From: Acinetobacter sp. NIPH 2699
Lineage (GTDB): Bacteria; Pseudomonadota; Gammaproteobacteria; Pseudomonadales; Moraxellaceae
NCBI RefSeq assembly: GCF_022549355.1
Contig: NZ_JAKZGL010000013.1
Span: 33,227 to 97,226 of the forward strand
DNA length: 64,000 nucleotides
Direction of reading: 5' to 3'
Positions 30,015-41,032 of the stretch are shown in pieces. A model generated the notes under the pieces. The model was given only the letters and a program-made list of their open reading frames with translations, was not told the origin of the DNA and did not search any database. The position numbers were made by a program, and so were the translations under genes. Positions within the stretch are counted from its first letter, which is position 1, and the number at the start of each line of letters is the position of its first letter.

Positions 30015-30698
30015 ATGAAAAAATTAAGTCTTATTTTAATGACATCCATGATTGGTACTGCTTACGCAGCACCCATTACCTTAAAAAGCCCACAACAAGA
30101 GCAGTTGGGTTACAGTTACGGTTATTTGATGGGTAAAGGCAATGCCAATACCCTAAAAGATTTAGATATTGATGCTTTCGTGCAAGGCTTAAAAGAAGCG
30201 ACACAGGGAAAAGCAGCATCTTTGACAGATGAAGAGATGGCAAATGTGCTCAACCAATATAAAAAGCGTATGGAAGCAAAGCAACTGATTGAATTTCAGG
30301 AAATTGCTCAAAAGAATGATCAAGCAGGAAAAGCCTTTTTAGCTGAAAATGCGAAAAAAGCCAATATTGTGACCACTAAATCAGGCTTACAGTACCAAGT
30401 CCTTCAAGCGGGCAAAGGTAAATCACCGAGAGCGAGCTCTACGGTTAAAGTCAATTATGAAGGGCGTTTACTTGATGGAACCGTGTTTGATAGTTCGATC
30501 GCACGCAACCATCCTGTCGAGTTTCAATTGAATCAAGTAATCGCAGGTTGGACTGAAGGCGTTCAAACCATGAAGGTAGGTGGTAAAAGCCGTTTCTTTA
30601 TCCCAGCCAATCTCGCCTATGGTGAGGTGGGTGCTGGTGATGGAATTGGTCCAAATAGCACCCTGATTTTTGATATTGAATTACTGGAAATAAAATAA
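30015..30698 (+). CDS. FKBP-type peptidyl-prolyl isomerase, copy 2
   Basis: A 227-residue paralogue of the preceding isomerase. It has a clear cleavable signal peptide (MKKLSLILMTSMIGTAYAAP), a helical N-terminal domain and an FKBP domain ([45 protein letters not shown]). The start at 30015 was preferred to the upstream TTG at 30003 because it begins the signal peptide. It acts in the periplasm. FklB/FkpA naming of this second copy is uncertain. Confidence 0.9.
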   Translation: MKKLSLILMTSMIGTAYAAPITLKSPQQEQLGYSYGYLMGKGNANTLKDLDIDAFVQGLKEATQGKAASLTDEEMANVLNQYKKRMEAKQLIEFQEIAQKNDQAGKAFLAENAKKANIVTTKSGLQYQVLQAGKGKSPRASSTVKVNYEGRLLDGTVFDSSIARNHPVEFQLNQVIAGWTEGVQTMKVGGKSRFFIPANLAYGEVGAGDGIGPNSTLIFDIELLEIK

Positions 30699-30705
30699 TT
30701 TAAAT

Positions 30706-30756
30706 CCCCCTCCTTGCACTGCGATAACCGCAGCTCATCCTTTAAAAAGGAGGGGG
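30706..30756. repeat. G/C-rich hairpin block between convergent genes
   Basis: An outer 10-bp stem CCCCCTCCTT / AAGGAGGGGG encloses an inner hairpin CTGCG / CGCAG. It lies between the second FKBP gene and murJ, whose stops face each other, so it can serve as a bidirectional terminator. It resembles a repeated intergenic sequence type; a partly similar C-rich/G-rich tract is seen at 474-505. Confidence 0.6.
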
Positions 30757-30768
30757 AAACGCTCAAAT

Positions 30769-32310
30769 TCAATGCTTTAAATGTCTCGGTCTAAATCCTG
30801 TTAGCAATAATCCGACAACATACGCCACCACACCAAGCACACACAAACCAGCAACTTCAGCCACACGTAGCCATTGAGAAATATCACCTTGATACCACGT
30901 AAGGCCATACCATAACGCTAAAATCATGATGAGATTGGCCACTGCAAACTGGAATGCCAGTTTTTTCCAATGCGCGCCAAAGCGATAGATATTGCGTTTG
31001 TGTAAATAGAAATAAAGTAGACCTGCATTGACCAAAGCTGAACCTGAAGAGGCCATAGCCAGCGCCATATGCTCTGCTTGCCAACCATTCAACTTAAAGA
31101 TACCAATAAATATCACGTTTAAAATCGCATTGGTCGCTACCGCGATTAACCCGACCCGTACTGGTGTTTTGGTGTCCTGCTGGGCATAAAAACCCGGGGC
31201 AAACACCTTAATCAACATAAAAGAGATCACGCCAGCACTCATACACTGCAACGCCAAAGCAGTCATTTGTGTATCTTCTAAAGTAAATTCACCACGTTGA
31301 AAAAGCGCTTGAATAATCGGTGTGGACAGCATAAATAAAGCAATACTGGCTGGAATCCCTACCAGCATGATGATTTTAGCAGCCCAATCCAACATACCTC
31401 TAAATTTACTCTGATCTTGTTCAGCATGGCGTGCTGAAAGTGATGGCAGGATCACCGTCCCGATCGCAACCCCAATCAATCCCAGTGGTAGTTCAGTCAT
31501 ACGTTCTGCACTGTATAGCCATGACACTGAACCATCCTGCATAAAGGATGCCCAGATCGTATTTAGTAATAAGTTAATTTGCGTGACTGACACGCCGAAT
31601 AAGGCAGGCAGCATCAACTTTAGAATACGATTTACACCTTCATGTTTAAAATCAACTTTTGGTGGAATCAGTAAGTTTTTCTTCCATAACTCAGGAATTT
31701 GAATGGCCAGTTGCAAAACACCTGCAACCACCACAGCCCATCCAAGCGCCATGATCGGTTCTGCCATATAAGGCGTTAACCACCACGCCCCAGCAATCAT
31801 AGCAATATTCAGCAATACTGGGGAAAATGCAGGTGAAGCAAATGAACCATAACTATTTAGGATACTGCTGGCAAAAGCCGTCAGTGACATAAACATCAGA
31901 TAAGGAATGGTCAAACGAAATAAATCAACAGCTAGAGTAAACTTCTCGGTATCGCTGTGGAAACCAGGCGCATAGATATAAATAATTACTGGTGCTGCGA
32001 CCATCGCCACAAAGGTGAGCAATGTCATTGCCGTCAACAAACAACCAAAAACCCGACTAATCAGAATTTGAACTTCTGCATGAGCGCGACTGGTTTTATA
32101 TTCCGTCAGAACAGGAATAAAAGCTTGTGAAAATGCCCCTTCAGCAAACAGACGCCGAAAAAAGTTGGGGATACGAAAGGCAACCACAAAGGTATCAAAG
32201 TCCTTGCCTGCCCCAAACACATTCAGCAGTACGATATCACGCACCAATCCCAAAACTCGAGATAACATCGTCATTGCACTGACAATTATAGTCGATCGCC
32301 ACAATGCCAT
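30769..32310 (-). CDS. murJ: Lipid II flippase
   Basis: MurJ (MviN) flips the peptidoglycan precursor lipid II across the inner membrane. The 513-residue protein has about fourteen hydrophobic helices. The N-terminus reads MALWRSTIIVSAMTMLSRVLG, then FVVAFRIPNFFRRLFAEGAF, the most conserved MurJ block. ATG 32310 has AGGTGAG five bases upstream; the GTG at 32319 lies inside that ribosome site and was rejected. It lies downstream of ampD on the same strand. Confidence 0.94.
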   Translation of the reverse strand: MALWRSTIIVSAMTMLSRVLGLVRDIVLLNVFGAGKDFDTFVVAFRIPNFFRRLFAEGAFSQAFIPVLTEYKTSRAHAEVQILISRVFGCLLTAMTLLTFVAMVAAPVIIYIYAPGFHSDTEKFTLAVDLFRLTIPYLMFMSLTAFASSILNSYGSFASPAFSPVLLNIAMIAGAWWLTPYMAEPIMALGWAVVVAGVLQLAIQIPELWKKNLLIPPKVDFKHEGVNRILKLMLPALFGVSVTQINLLLNTIWASFMQDGSVSWLYSAERMTELPLGLIGVAIGTVILPSLSARHAEQDQSKFRGMLDWAAKIIMLVGIPASIALFMLSTPIIQALFQRGEFTLEDTQMTALALQCMSAGVISFMLIKVFAPGFYAQQDTKTPVRVGLIAVATNAILNVIFIGIFKLNGWQAEHMALAMASSGSALVNAGLLYFYLHKRNIYRFGAHWKKLAFQFAVANLIMILALWYGLTWYQGDISQWLRVAEVAGLCVLGVVAYVVGLLLTGFRPRHLKH

Positions 32311-32407
32311 CGCACTCACCTACGGTTTATATTTCAAAAGCGTTATTGTAATGAAAGTAAAAATAGATTTCGTTGTGAAATCATAAATTCATTGATGTTT
32401 TTTTAGA

Positions 32408-34129
<1,722 letters not shown>

Positions 34130-34317
34130 CGTTGTCTCTTTTCTTTCAGTGTTCTCAATATAGCAAAGCAAAATGGGGTGAATTTGCATATCCTGTTACA
34201 ATTTGCAAAGACTCAGTATGCTTATGTTTAAGATACGATTTATATCGACTTTCTCACTGAGCTGTTTATTCTTTTATGTTGTATTTACTGGCTCTTTTTC
34301 GTGAGCTTTTACATCAG

Positions 34318-34350
34318 AAGCAGCCTAGATCGACCCAGACTGCTTATTTC
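34318..34350 (-). terminator. Possible hairpin after phospholipase C gene
   Basis: AAGCAG / CTGCTT ends with wobble-paired interior bases form a hairpin downstream of the phospholipase stop at 34368, without a strong T-run. It is weak evidence for termination. Confidence 0.35.
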
Positions 34351-34367
34351 AATCCAATTGAGCGCAG

Positions 34368-36548
34368 TTATGATTCAATAAATCCCATATATGGATCAGA
34401 AATAGAATCTTCATTGGTTTCAATACGACCAGCAAAACGGCGACTATAACTTGGCTCGTTTTGAATGGTCACGGTGAAATCATACCATCCACCAGAGTCA
34501 GACATATCCCAACTCAATTCTTTTTCACTCGCGGCAGTGTCTATTTGCCATGTTTTATTGGGTAAATAAGCATTGGCTTTCACAACCAACTGAGCTGTCT
34601 GTGCTGCATCATGACGTACTTTTAAGAGCAGTTTAGGATCACACTCCTCCATACACACGCGAATTTCAGGAAGCGCCTCTAACTGTATGGCTTGTGCCAA
34701 GTCCCCAGTAAAACTGCGATGAAAACCATTCGGTCCCAACACCCAGAGATCGTACTGATGATCTTTGGTCTGCCAAACATCGTCCAATTGCTTACCTGCT
34801 TCAACCATGTAACGGCGTGGAATCGCATCTAAATTCAATTTGTCATAGACATGAAATACCGCGGCCTGAGTTCCTGTATTGGAGAACATCAATTTAACCG
34901 TTTTCGCGACCGCATCAACTTTGGCACTGCTATGCAAGATATATGGCAATGCACGTGATGGTCGAATTCCCATGTCTTGCACAGGATAAGTTTGACTTAA
35001 AGGACGACTGACCTGTGCCAAGCGTTCTTGTGCTTTACGGATCGCATCAGCTTCTTCTTTGGTCTTTTTTCCTGTGAGATCAGGCAAAGGTAAAAGATTT
35101 GGTGTTTTAAAATTAAACGCCGAACTTAAGTCACCACAAACCGCACGACGATACGGACTAATATTGGGTTCTTCTACTCCAAAGCATTGCTCCAAGAAAC
35201 GAATCACCGAAGAATGATCAAATACTTGTGAATTGACCCACCCACCACGACTCCAAGGAGAAATGATATACATCGGCACACGAACACCAGGGCCATAAAC
35301 ACCTATGCCATTACTCACTTTTGGATCAGTAAAGTTTGGCTGCCCCTCAGAGGCTTTGGCATGTGTCGCATACTCGTAGGACATCTGCTCTGTACTTAAA
35401 GTGGACTTTCCATGGACGCTACCTGAAGCATCCATCGACGGAGCACTTGGTGACGGTATATGGTCAAAGAAGCCATCATTTTCATCAAAATTGATTAAGA
35501 AAACAGTTTGGCTCCAGAGTTCTGGGCGCTCGGTTAACGCATTTAATACCTCTTGAATATACCACGCACCTTGCACTGGGCTAGAAGGTCCTGGATGCTC
35601 ACTATAGGTTGCTGGTGCAACCAACCAACTCACTTGGGGTAACTGTCCTTGCGCAATATCATCTTTAAAAGATCCTAAAAAACCGCCATCTGGCATGGTA
35701 TTGGCAATACCTTTATACAAAGGCTGAGTTACATCAATGGCTGGATCATAAGCAGGACAAATGGTGCTGTTATTGACAGGCTTGCCCGATAACTCATTGG
35801 CACGGCGATATTGTTTGAAACCAGCCAAAGGATTGTCGGTAAAATTATCAGGCATGTTTTGATAAACTTTCCACGTCACCCCTGCTTGTTGTAAGCGTTC
35901 AGGATATGTCGTCCATTCATACCCTTTCGTAGATGCTCCGATGTTGTCGAGATCATTCACCACACTGGCAACGTTGGCACCTGTTGGACCATTGGTGCCA
36001 GTCCAGATAAACATACGATTTGAGTTGGTGCCTGTATGCATGGCACAGTGATATGCATCACAGAGGGTAAAGGCATTGGCTAATGCGAATTGAAATTCAA
36101 CCTCTTGTTGCTTGTAATAACCCATTGATTGAGGTTGCTTATATTGCACCCAATTGCCCATGCGTCCATGATCCCAAGCAAATTGACCATCCGTCCATGA
36201 ATGCGGTGTGCCACTGACACGTTGGGCATTGCCACGGCTACTATCTAAATGATAAGGATAAACTTTGTTCTTGGTTGCATCATATTGTTCCCACACGGTA
36301 CGGCCTTGGCTTAAAGGGATGGTAAAACGATCACCAAAGCCACGTACCCCTTTCAAAGTTCCGAAATAATTGTCAAAAGAACGGTTTTCTTGCGTCAAAA
36401 TCACCACATGTTTAACGTCTTTAATGGTTCCTGTCTCGACCTTGGCATCAATCGCAAGTGCTTTCTGAATACTCAATGGAAAACTGCTGAGTGCGGCCGT
36501 ACCAAACAAAGCTTTGGTTGTATTTAATAAAAAGTCACGACGGTTCAT
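34368..36548 (-). CDS. plcN: Phosphocholine-preferring phospholipase C (Tat-exported)
   Basis: A 726-residue acid-phosphatase-like phospholipase C that hydrolyses phosphatidylcholine, releasing phosphocholine. The N-terminus MNRRDFLLNTTKALFGTAAL is a twin-arginine signal (Arg3-Arg4). The catalytic domain begins KHVVILTQENRSFDNYFGTL, where the ENRSFD loop holds the nucleophile region; further motifs are MHTGTNSNRMFIWTG, NFDENDGFFDHIPSP and RVPMYIISPWSRGG. C-terminal beta-domains of this family follow from about residue 500. PlcN versus PlcH is a guess by overall type. A tiny lipoprotein gene lies 24 bp upstream and may be co-transcribed. Confidence 0.9.
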   Translation of the reverse strand: MNRRDFLLNTTKALFGTAALSSFPLSIQKALAIDAKVETGTIKDVKHVVILTQENRSFDNYFGTLKGVRGFGDRFTIPLSQGRTVWEQYDATKNKVYPYHLDSSRGNAQRVSGTPHSWTDGQFAWDHGRMGNWVQYKQPQSMGYYKQQEVEFQFALANAFTLCDAYHCAMHTGTNSNRMFIWTGTNGPTGANVASVVNDLDNIGASTKGYEWTTYPERLQQAGVTWKVYQNMPDNFTDNPLAGFKQYRRANELSGKPVNNSTICPAYDPAIDVTQPLYKGIANTMPDGGFLGSFKDDIAQGQLPQVSWLVAPATYSEHPGPSSPVQGAWYIQEVLNALTERPELWSQTVFLINFDENDGFFDHIPSPSAPSMDASGSVHGKSTLSTEQMSYEYATHAKASEGQPNFTDPKVSNGIGVYGPGVRVPMYIISPWSRGGWVNSQVFDHSSVIRFLEQCFGVEEPNISPYRRAVCGDLSSAFNFKTPNLLPLPDLTGKKTKEEADAIRKAQERLAQVSRPLSQTYPVQDMGIRPSRALPYILHSSAKVDAVAKTVKLMFSNTGTQAAVFHVYDKLNLDAIPRRYMVEAGKQLDDVWQTKDHQYDLWVLGPNGFHRSFTGDLAQAIQLEALPEIRVCMEECDPKLLLKVRHDAAQTAQLVVKANAYLPNKTWQIDTAASEKELSWDMSDSGGWYDFTVTIQNEPSYSRRFAGRIETNEDSISDPYMGFIES

Positions 36549-36572
36549 TGATTTATTTCCTTATTGTTATGT

Positions 36573-36716
36573 TTATGGCGCGCAGTGAACTTTGCATGTA
36601 GATGTTGGCGGCTTTGGATTTGGCGTAGGATTATTATTGTTATCGCCATCACTGTCGTTACAGGCACTGAGTAATAAGCAACTGCTGCTAAGCAACGCTA
36701 AAAGGAAATTTCGCAT
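36573..36716 (-). CDS. 47-residue lipoprotein upstream of phospholipase C
   Basis: Read directly on the minus strand: MRNFLLALLSSSCLLLSAC is a full lipoprotein signal with an LSAC lipobox (mature Cys19). The 28-residue mature part is Asp/Asn- and Pro-rich (SDGDNNNNPTPNPKPP) and ends with a short Cys-x3-Cys stretch (CKVHC). GGATAG lies upstream of ATG 36714-36716. It ends 24 bp before the plc start, suggesting one transcript. It is too short for ordinary gene calling. Function unknown; a secretion or membrane-tethering accessory for the phospholipase is speculative. Confidence 0.7.
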   Translation of the reverse strand: MRNFLLALLSSSCLLLSACNDSDGDNNNNPTPNPKPPTSTCKVHCAP

Positions 36717-36810
36717 TTGGCTATCCGTTAAATATCAGTGCAGATAGTCAATACAAAATAAATGACAGTTCGATGATGGTTTAATAGCAATTCGATGACA
36801 GAAAAAAGAC

Positions 36811-36843
36811 AAAAAAAAGGCGGTCTAAATATACCAGACCGCC
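36811..36843 (-). terminator. Terminator after rph
   Basis: On the minus strand the stem GGCGGTCT / AGACCGCC with a 9-base loop is followed by a run of eight T residues, 19 bp past the rph stop. Confidence 0.88.
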
Positions 36844-36861
36844 CGCACTATCAACTGGAGC

Positions 36862-37578
36862 TTACCAACCGAGTGCCTGCTGTTGCTTTAGAATCAATTC
36901 CGCGATTCCTTTTTCAGCAAGTTCTAACATGGCATTGCACTGTTGGCGAGTAAACGGTTTATCTTCTGCCGTTCCTTGAATTTCAATAAATTCGCCTGCT
37001 TGTGTCATCACCACATTTAAATCGGTTTGGCAGTTTGAATCTTCTTCGTAGCACAAGTCGAGGTGAACTTCATCTTGATACATCCCTACCGAGATGGCTG
37101 CCACTAGACCTTTTAACGGATCTTGTTTAATTTTTTTGTTGCTCAGTAATACATTCATCGCATCAATCAATGCCACGGCTGCACCTGTAATCGCTGCGGT
37201 ACGTGTTCCGCCATCGGCTTGAATCACATCACAATCAATGGTGATGGTGTTTTCACCAAGTTTTTTCAGATCAACCATCGCTCGGAGGCTACGACCAATC
37301 AAACGTTGGATTTCCTGTGTCCGACCCGACTGTTTACCACGCGCTGCTTCACGGTCACTACGGGTATGGGTTGAGCGCGGTAACATGCCATATTCAGCAG
37401 TGACCCAGCCCTGTCCTTTGCCTTTTAAAAAGCGTGGAACCGAATTATCGATACTCGCAGTACACAATACTTTGGTATGACCAAACTCAACCAGAACTGA
37501 ACCTTCTGCGTAACGGGTATAATTACGGGTAATTTTTACTTCACGTAACTGGTCTAATGCTCTTTGGTCAATACGCAT
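36862..37578 (-). CDS. rph: Ribonuclease PH
   Basis: Rph is a phosphate-dependent 3'-5' exonuclease that trims tRNA 3' ends. The 238-residue length is standard. Family blocks are [76 protein letters not shown] (phosphate and metal site) and [15 protein letters not shown]. It stands alone with its own terminator. Confidence 0.96.
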   Translation of the reverse strand: MRIDQRALDQLREVKITRNYTRYAEGSVLVEFGHTKVLCTASIDNSVPRFLKGKGQGWVTAEYGMLPRSTHTRSDREAARGKQSGRTQEIQRLIGRSLRAMVDLKKLGENTITIDCDVIQADGGTRTAAITGAAVALIDAMNVLLSNKKIKQDPLKGLVAAISVGMYQDEVHLDLCYEEDSNCQTDLNVVMTQAGEFIEIQGTAEDKPFTRQQCNAMLELAEKGIAELILKQQQALGW

Positions 37579-37664
37579 AATGATTCCTTAAAACGATGGC
37601 ACAAATATAATTGCACCATAGTATATCTCAATTACACGCACTTTCCCTTTTACTTATTGGTGAC

Positions 37665-37694
37665 GAGCATCGCTTGATGGCTCAAACGATGCTC
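37665..37694 (-). terminator. Possible terminator of the desaturase operon
   Basis: GAGCATCG / CGATGCTC form an 8-bp stem with a 14-base loop, nine bases after the desaturase stop. No T-run follows, so efficiency is doubtful. Confidence 0.45.
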
Positions 37695-37702
37695 TATCTT
37701 GA

Positions 37703-38893
37703 TTAAGCAGCTTTACCAAACATGCCTTTCACCGCCTCAGTAAAGGTACGTTTGGTCGCCACCAAACGATCGACCACATTGTCAGGCAAAGAGTGAACAG
37801 CCAGACGTTTATACACACTCACAATCTGAGATCCAAACGGAGCGGTATTGTATTGTTGACCATACTCTGCACAGACTTCACGTACTTTAGGCGCCATCTC
37901 TTTATAACGGTTGGCAGGTACATCAGGAAACAAGTGATGTTCGATTTGATGGCTCAAGTTACCGCTCAAGAAATGCATGATTTTACCGCCAGTAAAGTTT
38001 GCTGAACCACGAATCTGACGCAAGTACCACTCTGCTTTGGTTTCATTATCAATGTTGTCAGTGATAATTTCAGAATCTTCTGTGAAGTGACCACAATAAA
38101 TCACGGTCGATGCCCAGTAGTTACGGATCAAGTTGGCAACAAAGTTACCTGCTAATACTGGCAAGAACATTGGGCCCGCGATCAATGGGAACAGCACATA
38201 ATCTTTACCAAACTGACGTACCATCTTTTTACGTAGATTTTTGGATTCTACATACACTTCTTTCCAGGTTTTGGTGCCATCAAACAATACTTTTTCCATC
38301 TCAAGACGTTGTAAAGCCAGTAGCCATTCAAAACCCGTAGATAATACAAAACCCGTTGGTACGTTAAATAAAAAGCGAGGTTCCCACTTTTGCTCACGGC
38401 TCATACGCATCACGCCATAACCACTAATGTCATGATCCATGCCGTACACATTGGTATAGGTATGGTGCTTATAGTTATGGGTATATTTCCAGTCTTCACC
38501 AGTACACACCGTATCCCAGTCATAGGTTGCACCGTTAAGCGTTGGATCGTTTAACCAATCAAACTGACCGTGCATCACGTTATGACCAAGCTCCATGTTT
38601 TCAACGATTTTAGATACGCCTAGCATAACGGTACCCAATAACCATACGGGTGGAATCCAACCACCAAACATCAACATGCCACGCGACGCAATTTCGGTGT
38701 AGCGTACAAAGTTACGTACTTTATAGATATAATCAGAATCTTCTTTGCCAATTTTAGCCATGGTTTCAGTACGGATGGCATCAATCTTACGGCCAAACTC
38801 TTGTACTTCTTCTGGTGTTAATGCACGGCTTGTGTTACCGCCAAATTTGATTGGAGGAATCGTTTTAGTCGGATTTACTGTCATCATGTTCAT
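37703..38893 (-). CDS. Membrane acyl-CoA fatty acid desaturase (DesB-like)
   Basis: An integral-membrane diiron desaturase of 396 residues. The three histidine boxes are GHNVMHGQFDW, NYKHHTYTN and HQIEHHLFPD, the last of the HxxHH type. Hydrophobic segments lie around residues 70-95 and 205-260. It would introduce a double bond into acyl-CoA or lipid-bound acyl chains. The gene follows a ferredoxin reductase-type gene by 29 bp, and a DesT/FabR-like repressor is divergent, so the set matches the desCB-desT arrangement of Pseudomonas. Regioselectivity (commonly delta-9) is inferred. Confidence 0.9.
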   Translation of the reverse strand: MNMMTVNPTKTIPPIKFGGNTSRALTPEEVQEFGRKIDAIRTETMAKIGKEDSDYIYKVRNFVRYTEIASRGMLMFGGWIPPVWLLGTVMLGVSKIVENMELGHNVMHGQFDWLNDPTLNGATYDWDTVCTGEDWKYTHNYKHHTYTNVYGMDHDISGYGVMRMSREQKWEPRFLFNVPTGFVLSTGFEWLLALQRLEMEKVLFDGTKTWKEVYVESKNLRKKMVRQFGKDYVLFPLIAGPMFLPVLAGNFVANLIRNYWASTVIYCGHFTEDSEIITDNIDNETKAEWYLRQIRGSANFTGGKIMHFLSGNLSHQIEHHLFPDVPANRYKEMAPKVREVCAEYGQQYNTAPFGSQIVSVYKRLAVHSLPDNVVDRLVATKRTFTEAVKGMFGKAA

Positions 38894-38922
38894 AATATTA
38901 TACTCTATCTGGTCAATATGAA

Positions 38923-39963
38923 TTAAAGGTCAATCTCAACGGGACTCACTGCTTCACTCACACACAACTTAATTTGCACATTGTTTTGGTTATCGATTTC
39001 ACCTGTAAGTTGATTTTTCACTGCACCACTGACCTTGGTACAAACACAGGTATTACAAATCCCCATACGGCAACCAAAAGATGGTTTCAAACCCGCAGCT
39101 TCAGCACTGGCCAACAGGTTGCCACGGCCTTCAAACTCTTGCATACTGCGACGGAAATTGACCGGTTGGATTTGAGCATCCACATCCATCGTCACTGGCA
39201 AGAAGCTTTCTTGCGTTAAACGGTCTAACCAACCACGTTTCGTCCAGATTTGACGTGTCGCTTTCATCAAACCTGGAGCAGCACACACATAGGTTTGACG
39301 TTTAACAGCATCGGCACACAAACGGTCCAAAGCTTCTTCATCAAAATAAGCAGGTTGTTCAGCACTATCGACAATAATGTGTAGGTTAAAGTGCGGATAT
39401 TCTGCTGCCAGTGTTTCCAATTCAGTACGGAACGCTGGATCACGTGAGTAATAAATCAACGTCACAGGTTGATTTGAACGTGCTAATGCCTCTTTCGCAA
39501 TCGGAATAATCGGCGTAATACCACTACCCGCAGACACCAAAAGAATCGGTTGTTTACCTTCTTCTGTATCGAAGTCTTTTAGCGTAAATTCGCCCATCGC
39601 CTGAGTAATTTCAATCACATCACCAGCACGTGCGCTGTTAGCTAAATAGTTAGATACACAACCTTGTTTTTTGATACCTAACACCAATTTGTCGTGACTT
39701 GGTGAACTCACCAAGCTATACGCTCGTTGATGCTGCACACCATCAATACGAACCGTCACCATCACAAATTGACCAGGCTGATAGGTTGTAAATTTATTGT
39801 TACTGCTTAAAGTGACCTTGATCATTTCATCTGCAATAGGTTCAATCGCTTCGATTTTTGCCATAATGCGGCGCAAAGTCCACATCGGGTTAACCTTTGC
39901 AAGGATAAAATCAACAAAATCTTCTCTAACCCAATGTGGCTGATAACTTAACTGTGCGCTCAT
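38923..39963 (-). CDS. Ferredoxin-type oxidoreductase for the desaturase (DesC-like)
   Basis: A 346-residue flavin reductase with a fused plant-type ferredoxin. FAD domain RAYSLVSSPSHD (about 80-92), NAD(P)H domain LLVSAGSGITPIIP (about 142-155), and a C-terminal 2Fe-2S domain with CRMGICNTCVCTKVSGA (CX4CX2C plus a later cysteine in KLCVSEA). It supplies electrons from NAD(P)H to the desaturase encoded just downstream. It is the first gene of the operon, starting 35 bp from the first operator-like repeat. Confidence 0.9.
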   Translation of the reverse strand: MSAQLSYQPHWVREDFVDFILAKVNPMWTLRRIMAKIEAIEPIADEMIKVTLSSNNKFTTYQPGQFVMVTVRIDGVQHQRAYSLVSSPSHDKLVLGIKKQGCVSNYLANSARAGDVIEITQAMGEFTLKDFDTEEGKQPILLVSAGSGITPIIPIAKEALARSNQPVTLIYYSRDPAFRTELETLAAEYPHFNLHIIVDSAEQPAYFDEEALDRLCADAVKRQTYVCAAPGLMKATRQIWTKRGWLDRLTQESFLPVTMDVDAQIQPVNFRRSMQEFEGRGNLLASAEAAGLKPSFGCRMGICNTCVCTKVSGAVKNQLTGEIDNQNNVQIKLCVSEAVSPVEIDL

Positions 39964-39997
39964 ACGTTCCTCGTTTTGTATCTGGCTATTTATATTG

Positions 39998-40072
39998 AGT
40001 GAACAACTGTTCGTATAGTGAACATGTGTACACTATATTTATTTGTGTTCACTGAGTCAACACTTGTTCACT
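39998..40072. promoter_or_regulatory. Four tandem 18-bp operator-like repeats in the desaturase promoter
   Basis: Sites at 39998-40015, 40017-40034, 40036-40053 and 40055-40072 repeat with a strict 19-bp spacing. The shared form is AGTGAACANNTGTTCACT: copies 1 and 2 keep the left half (AGTGAACA), copy 3 keeps the right half (GTTCACT), and copy 4 has both nearly intact (AGTCAAC ... GTTCACT). The pattern resembles operators known for DesT/FabR repressors of unsaturated fatty acid genes. The block lies directly upstream of the reductase-desaturase operon. The rest of the 39964-40275 spacer is AT-rich, without a gene. Confidence 0.75.
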
Positions 40073-40275
40073 AATTTTTTGATTAATTTTTCAGCTTTTT
40101 TTTAAATAATTAAAAATAATGAGGAAATAAGCAGAACACAGATCATCTTCATGCATGAAACAGAGCCATTGATTGCAAAAACGCTAGAATCTGTCTGATT
40201 TAGCAATCGATTAAGACTAAAAAAAACCTATTTTTTTTGCTAGACTCTACAGTATAAATTTTATGGATCTTATTC

Positions 40276-40926
40276 ATGTCGATTAGAGATGAACGAAAAC
40301 AACAGAGTCGTCAGGCTCTACTTGATGCAGCGCTCCATCTCAGTACCTCTGGACGCTCATTTAGTAGTATTAGTTTGCGCGAAGTTGCTCGCGAAGTTGG
40401 TTTAGTACCGACAGCGTTTTATCGTCATTTCCAAGATATGGAGGCACTGGGACAAGAACTGGTTGATCAGGTGTCGTTACATCTCAAAAGCTTGATTCAT
40501 CAATTGGGTCAGAGCTATTTACAACACAGTGGCGCAGCCAAAACGCGCACCAGCATTGAACTTTTTGTACAAGCGGTGAATCATAGCCCACAACAATGGC
40601 AGTTTATGATTGCGGAACGTTGGGGTGGCTCTGAAACAGTACGCATTGCAATTGCACGTGAAATTGAATTTTTGATTGAAGATTTGGCGGTTGATTTATA
40701 CAAACTTGACACCTTTAAGCACATTAAAGAAGACAAGTATCTACAAGTCTTATCAACCATCTTGATCAATATGTCATTTACATGGGCGATGACGTGGATC
40801 AATCTTCCCAAACAATTTACGATTGATGATTTATTAGAACAACAAAATTTGTTTATTGACAATGCAACCACTCAGGTGCGTTTGCTATTTCGTGGTATCT
40901 CCAACTGGGAACCACAAAACGCTTGA
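40276..40926 (+). CDS. TetR-family repressor of fatty acid desaturation (DesT/FabR-like)
   Basis: A 216-residue TetR regulator. The helix-turn-helix lies at about residues 10-55 (SSISLREVAREVGLVPTAFYRHFQDM), where the LVPTAFYRHF recognition helix is characteristic of the FabR/DesT group. The C-terminal ligand domain would sense the balance of saturated and unsaturated acyl-CoA. It is divergent from the reductase-desaturase operon, and the operator-like repeats lie between them, so it most likely controls that operon. Confidence 0.87.
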   Translation: MSIRDERKQQSRQALLDAALHLSTSGRSFSSISLREVAREVGLVPTAFYRHFQDMEALGQELVDQVSLHLKSLIHQLGQSYLQHSGAAKTRTSIELFVQAVNHSPQQWQFMIAERWGGSETVRIAIAREIEFLIEDLAVDLYKLDTFKHIKEDKYLQVLSTILINMSFTWAMTWINLPKQFTIDDLLEQQNLFIDNATTQVRLLFRGISNWEPQNA

Positions 40927-41032
40927 CCATATCGAATTCTCAGTTTGATATATAAAAGCATTGCTTAGCGTTATTATGCATTAGACAATAATGCGATGCC
41001 GTTTAGAACACTATGAGGAGCTTATAAGCATC

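Noticed and set aside
34218..34304. 28-codon hydrophobic ORF on the plus strand (MLMFKIRFISTFSLSCLF...)
   Set aside because: Short, no convincing ribosome site, and in an AT-rich spacer where hydrophobic ORFs arise easily; not listed as a gene.
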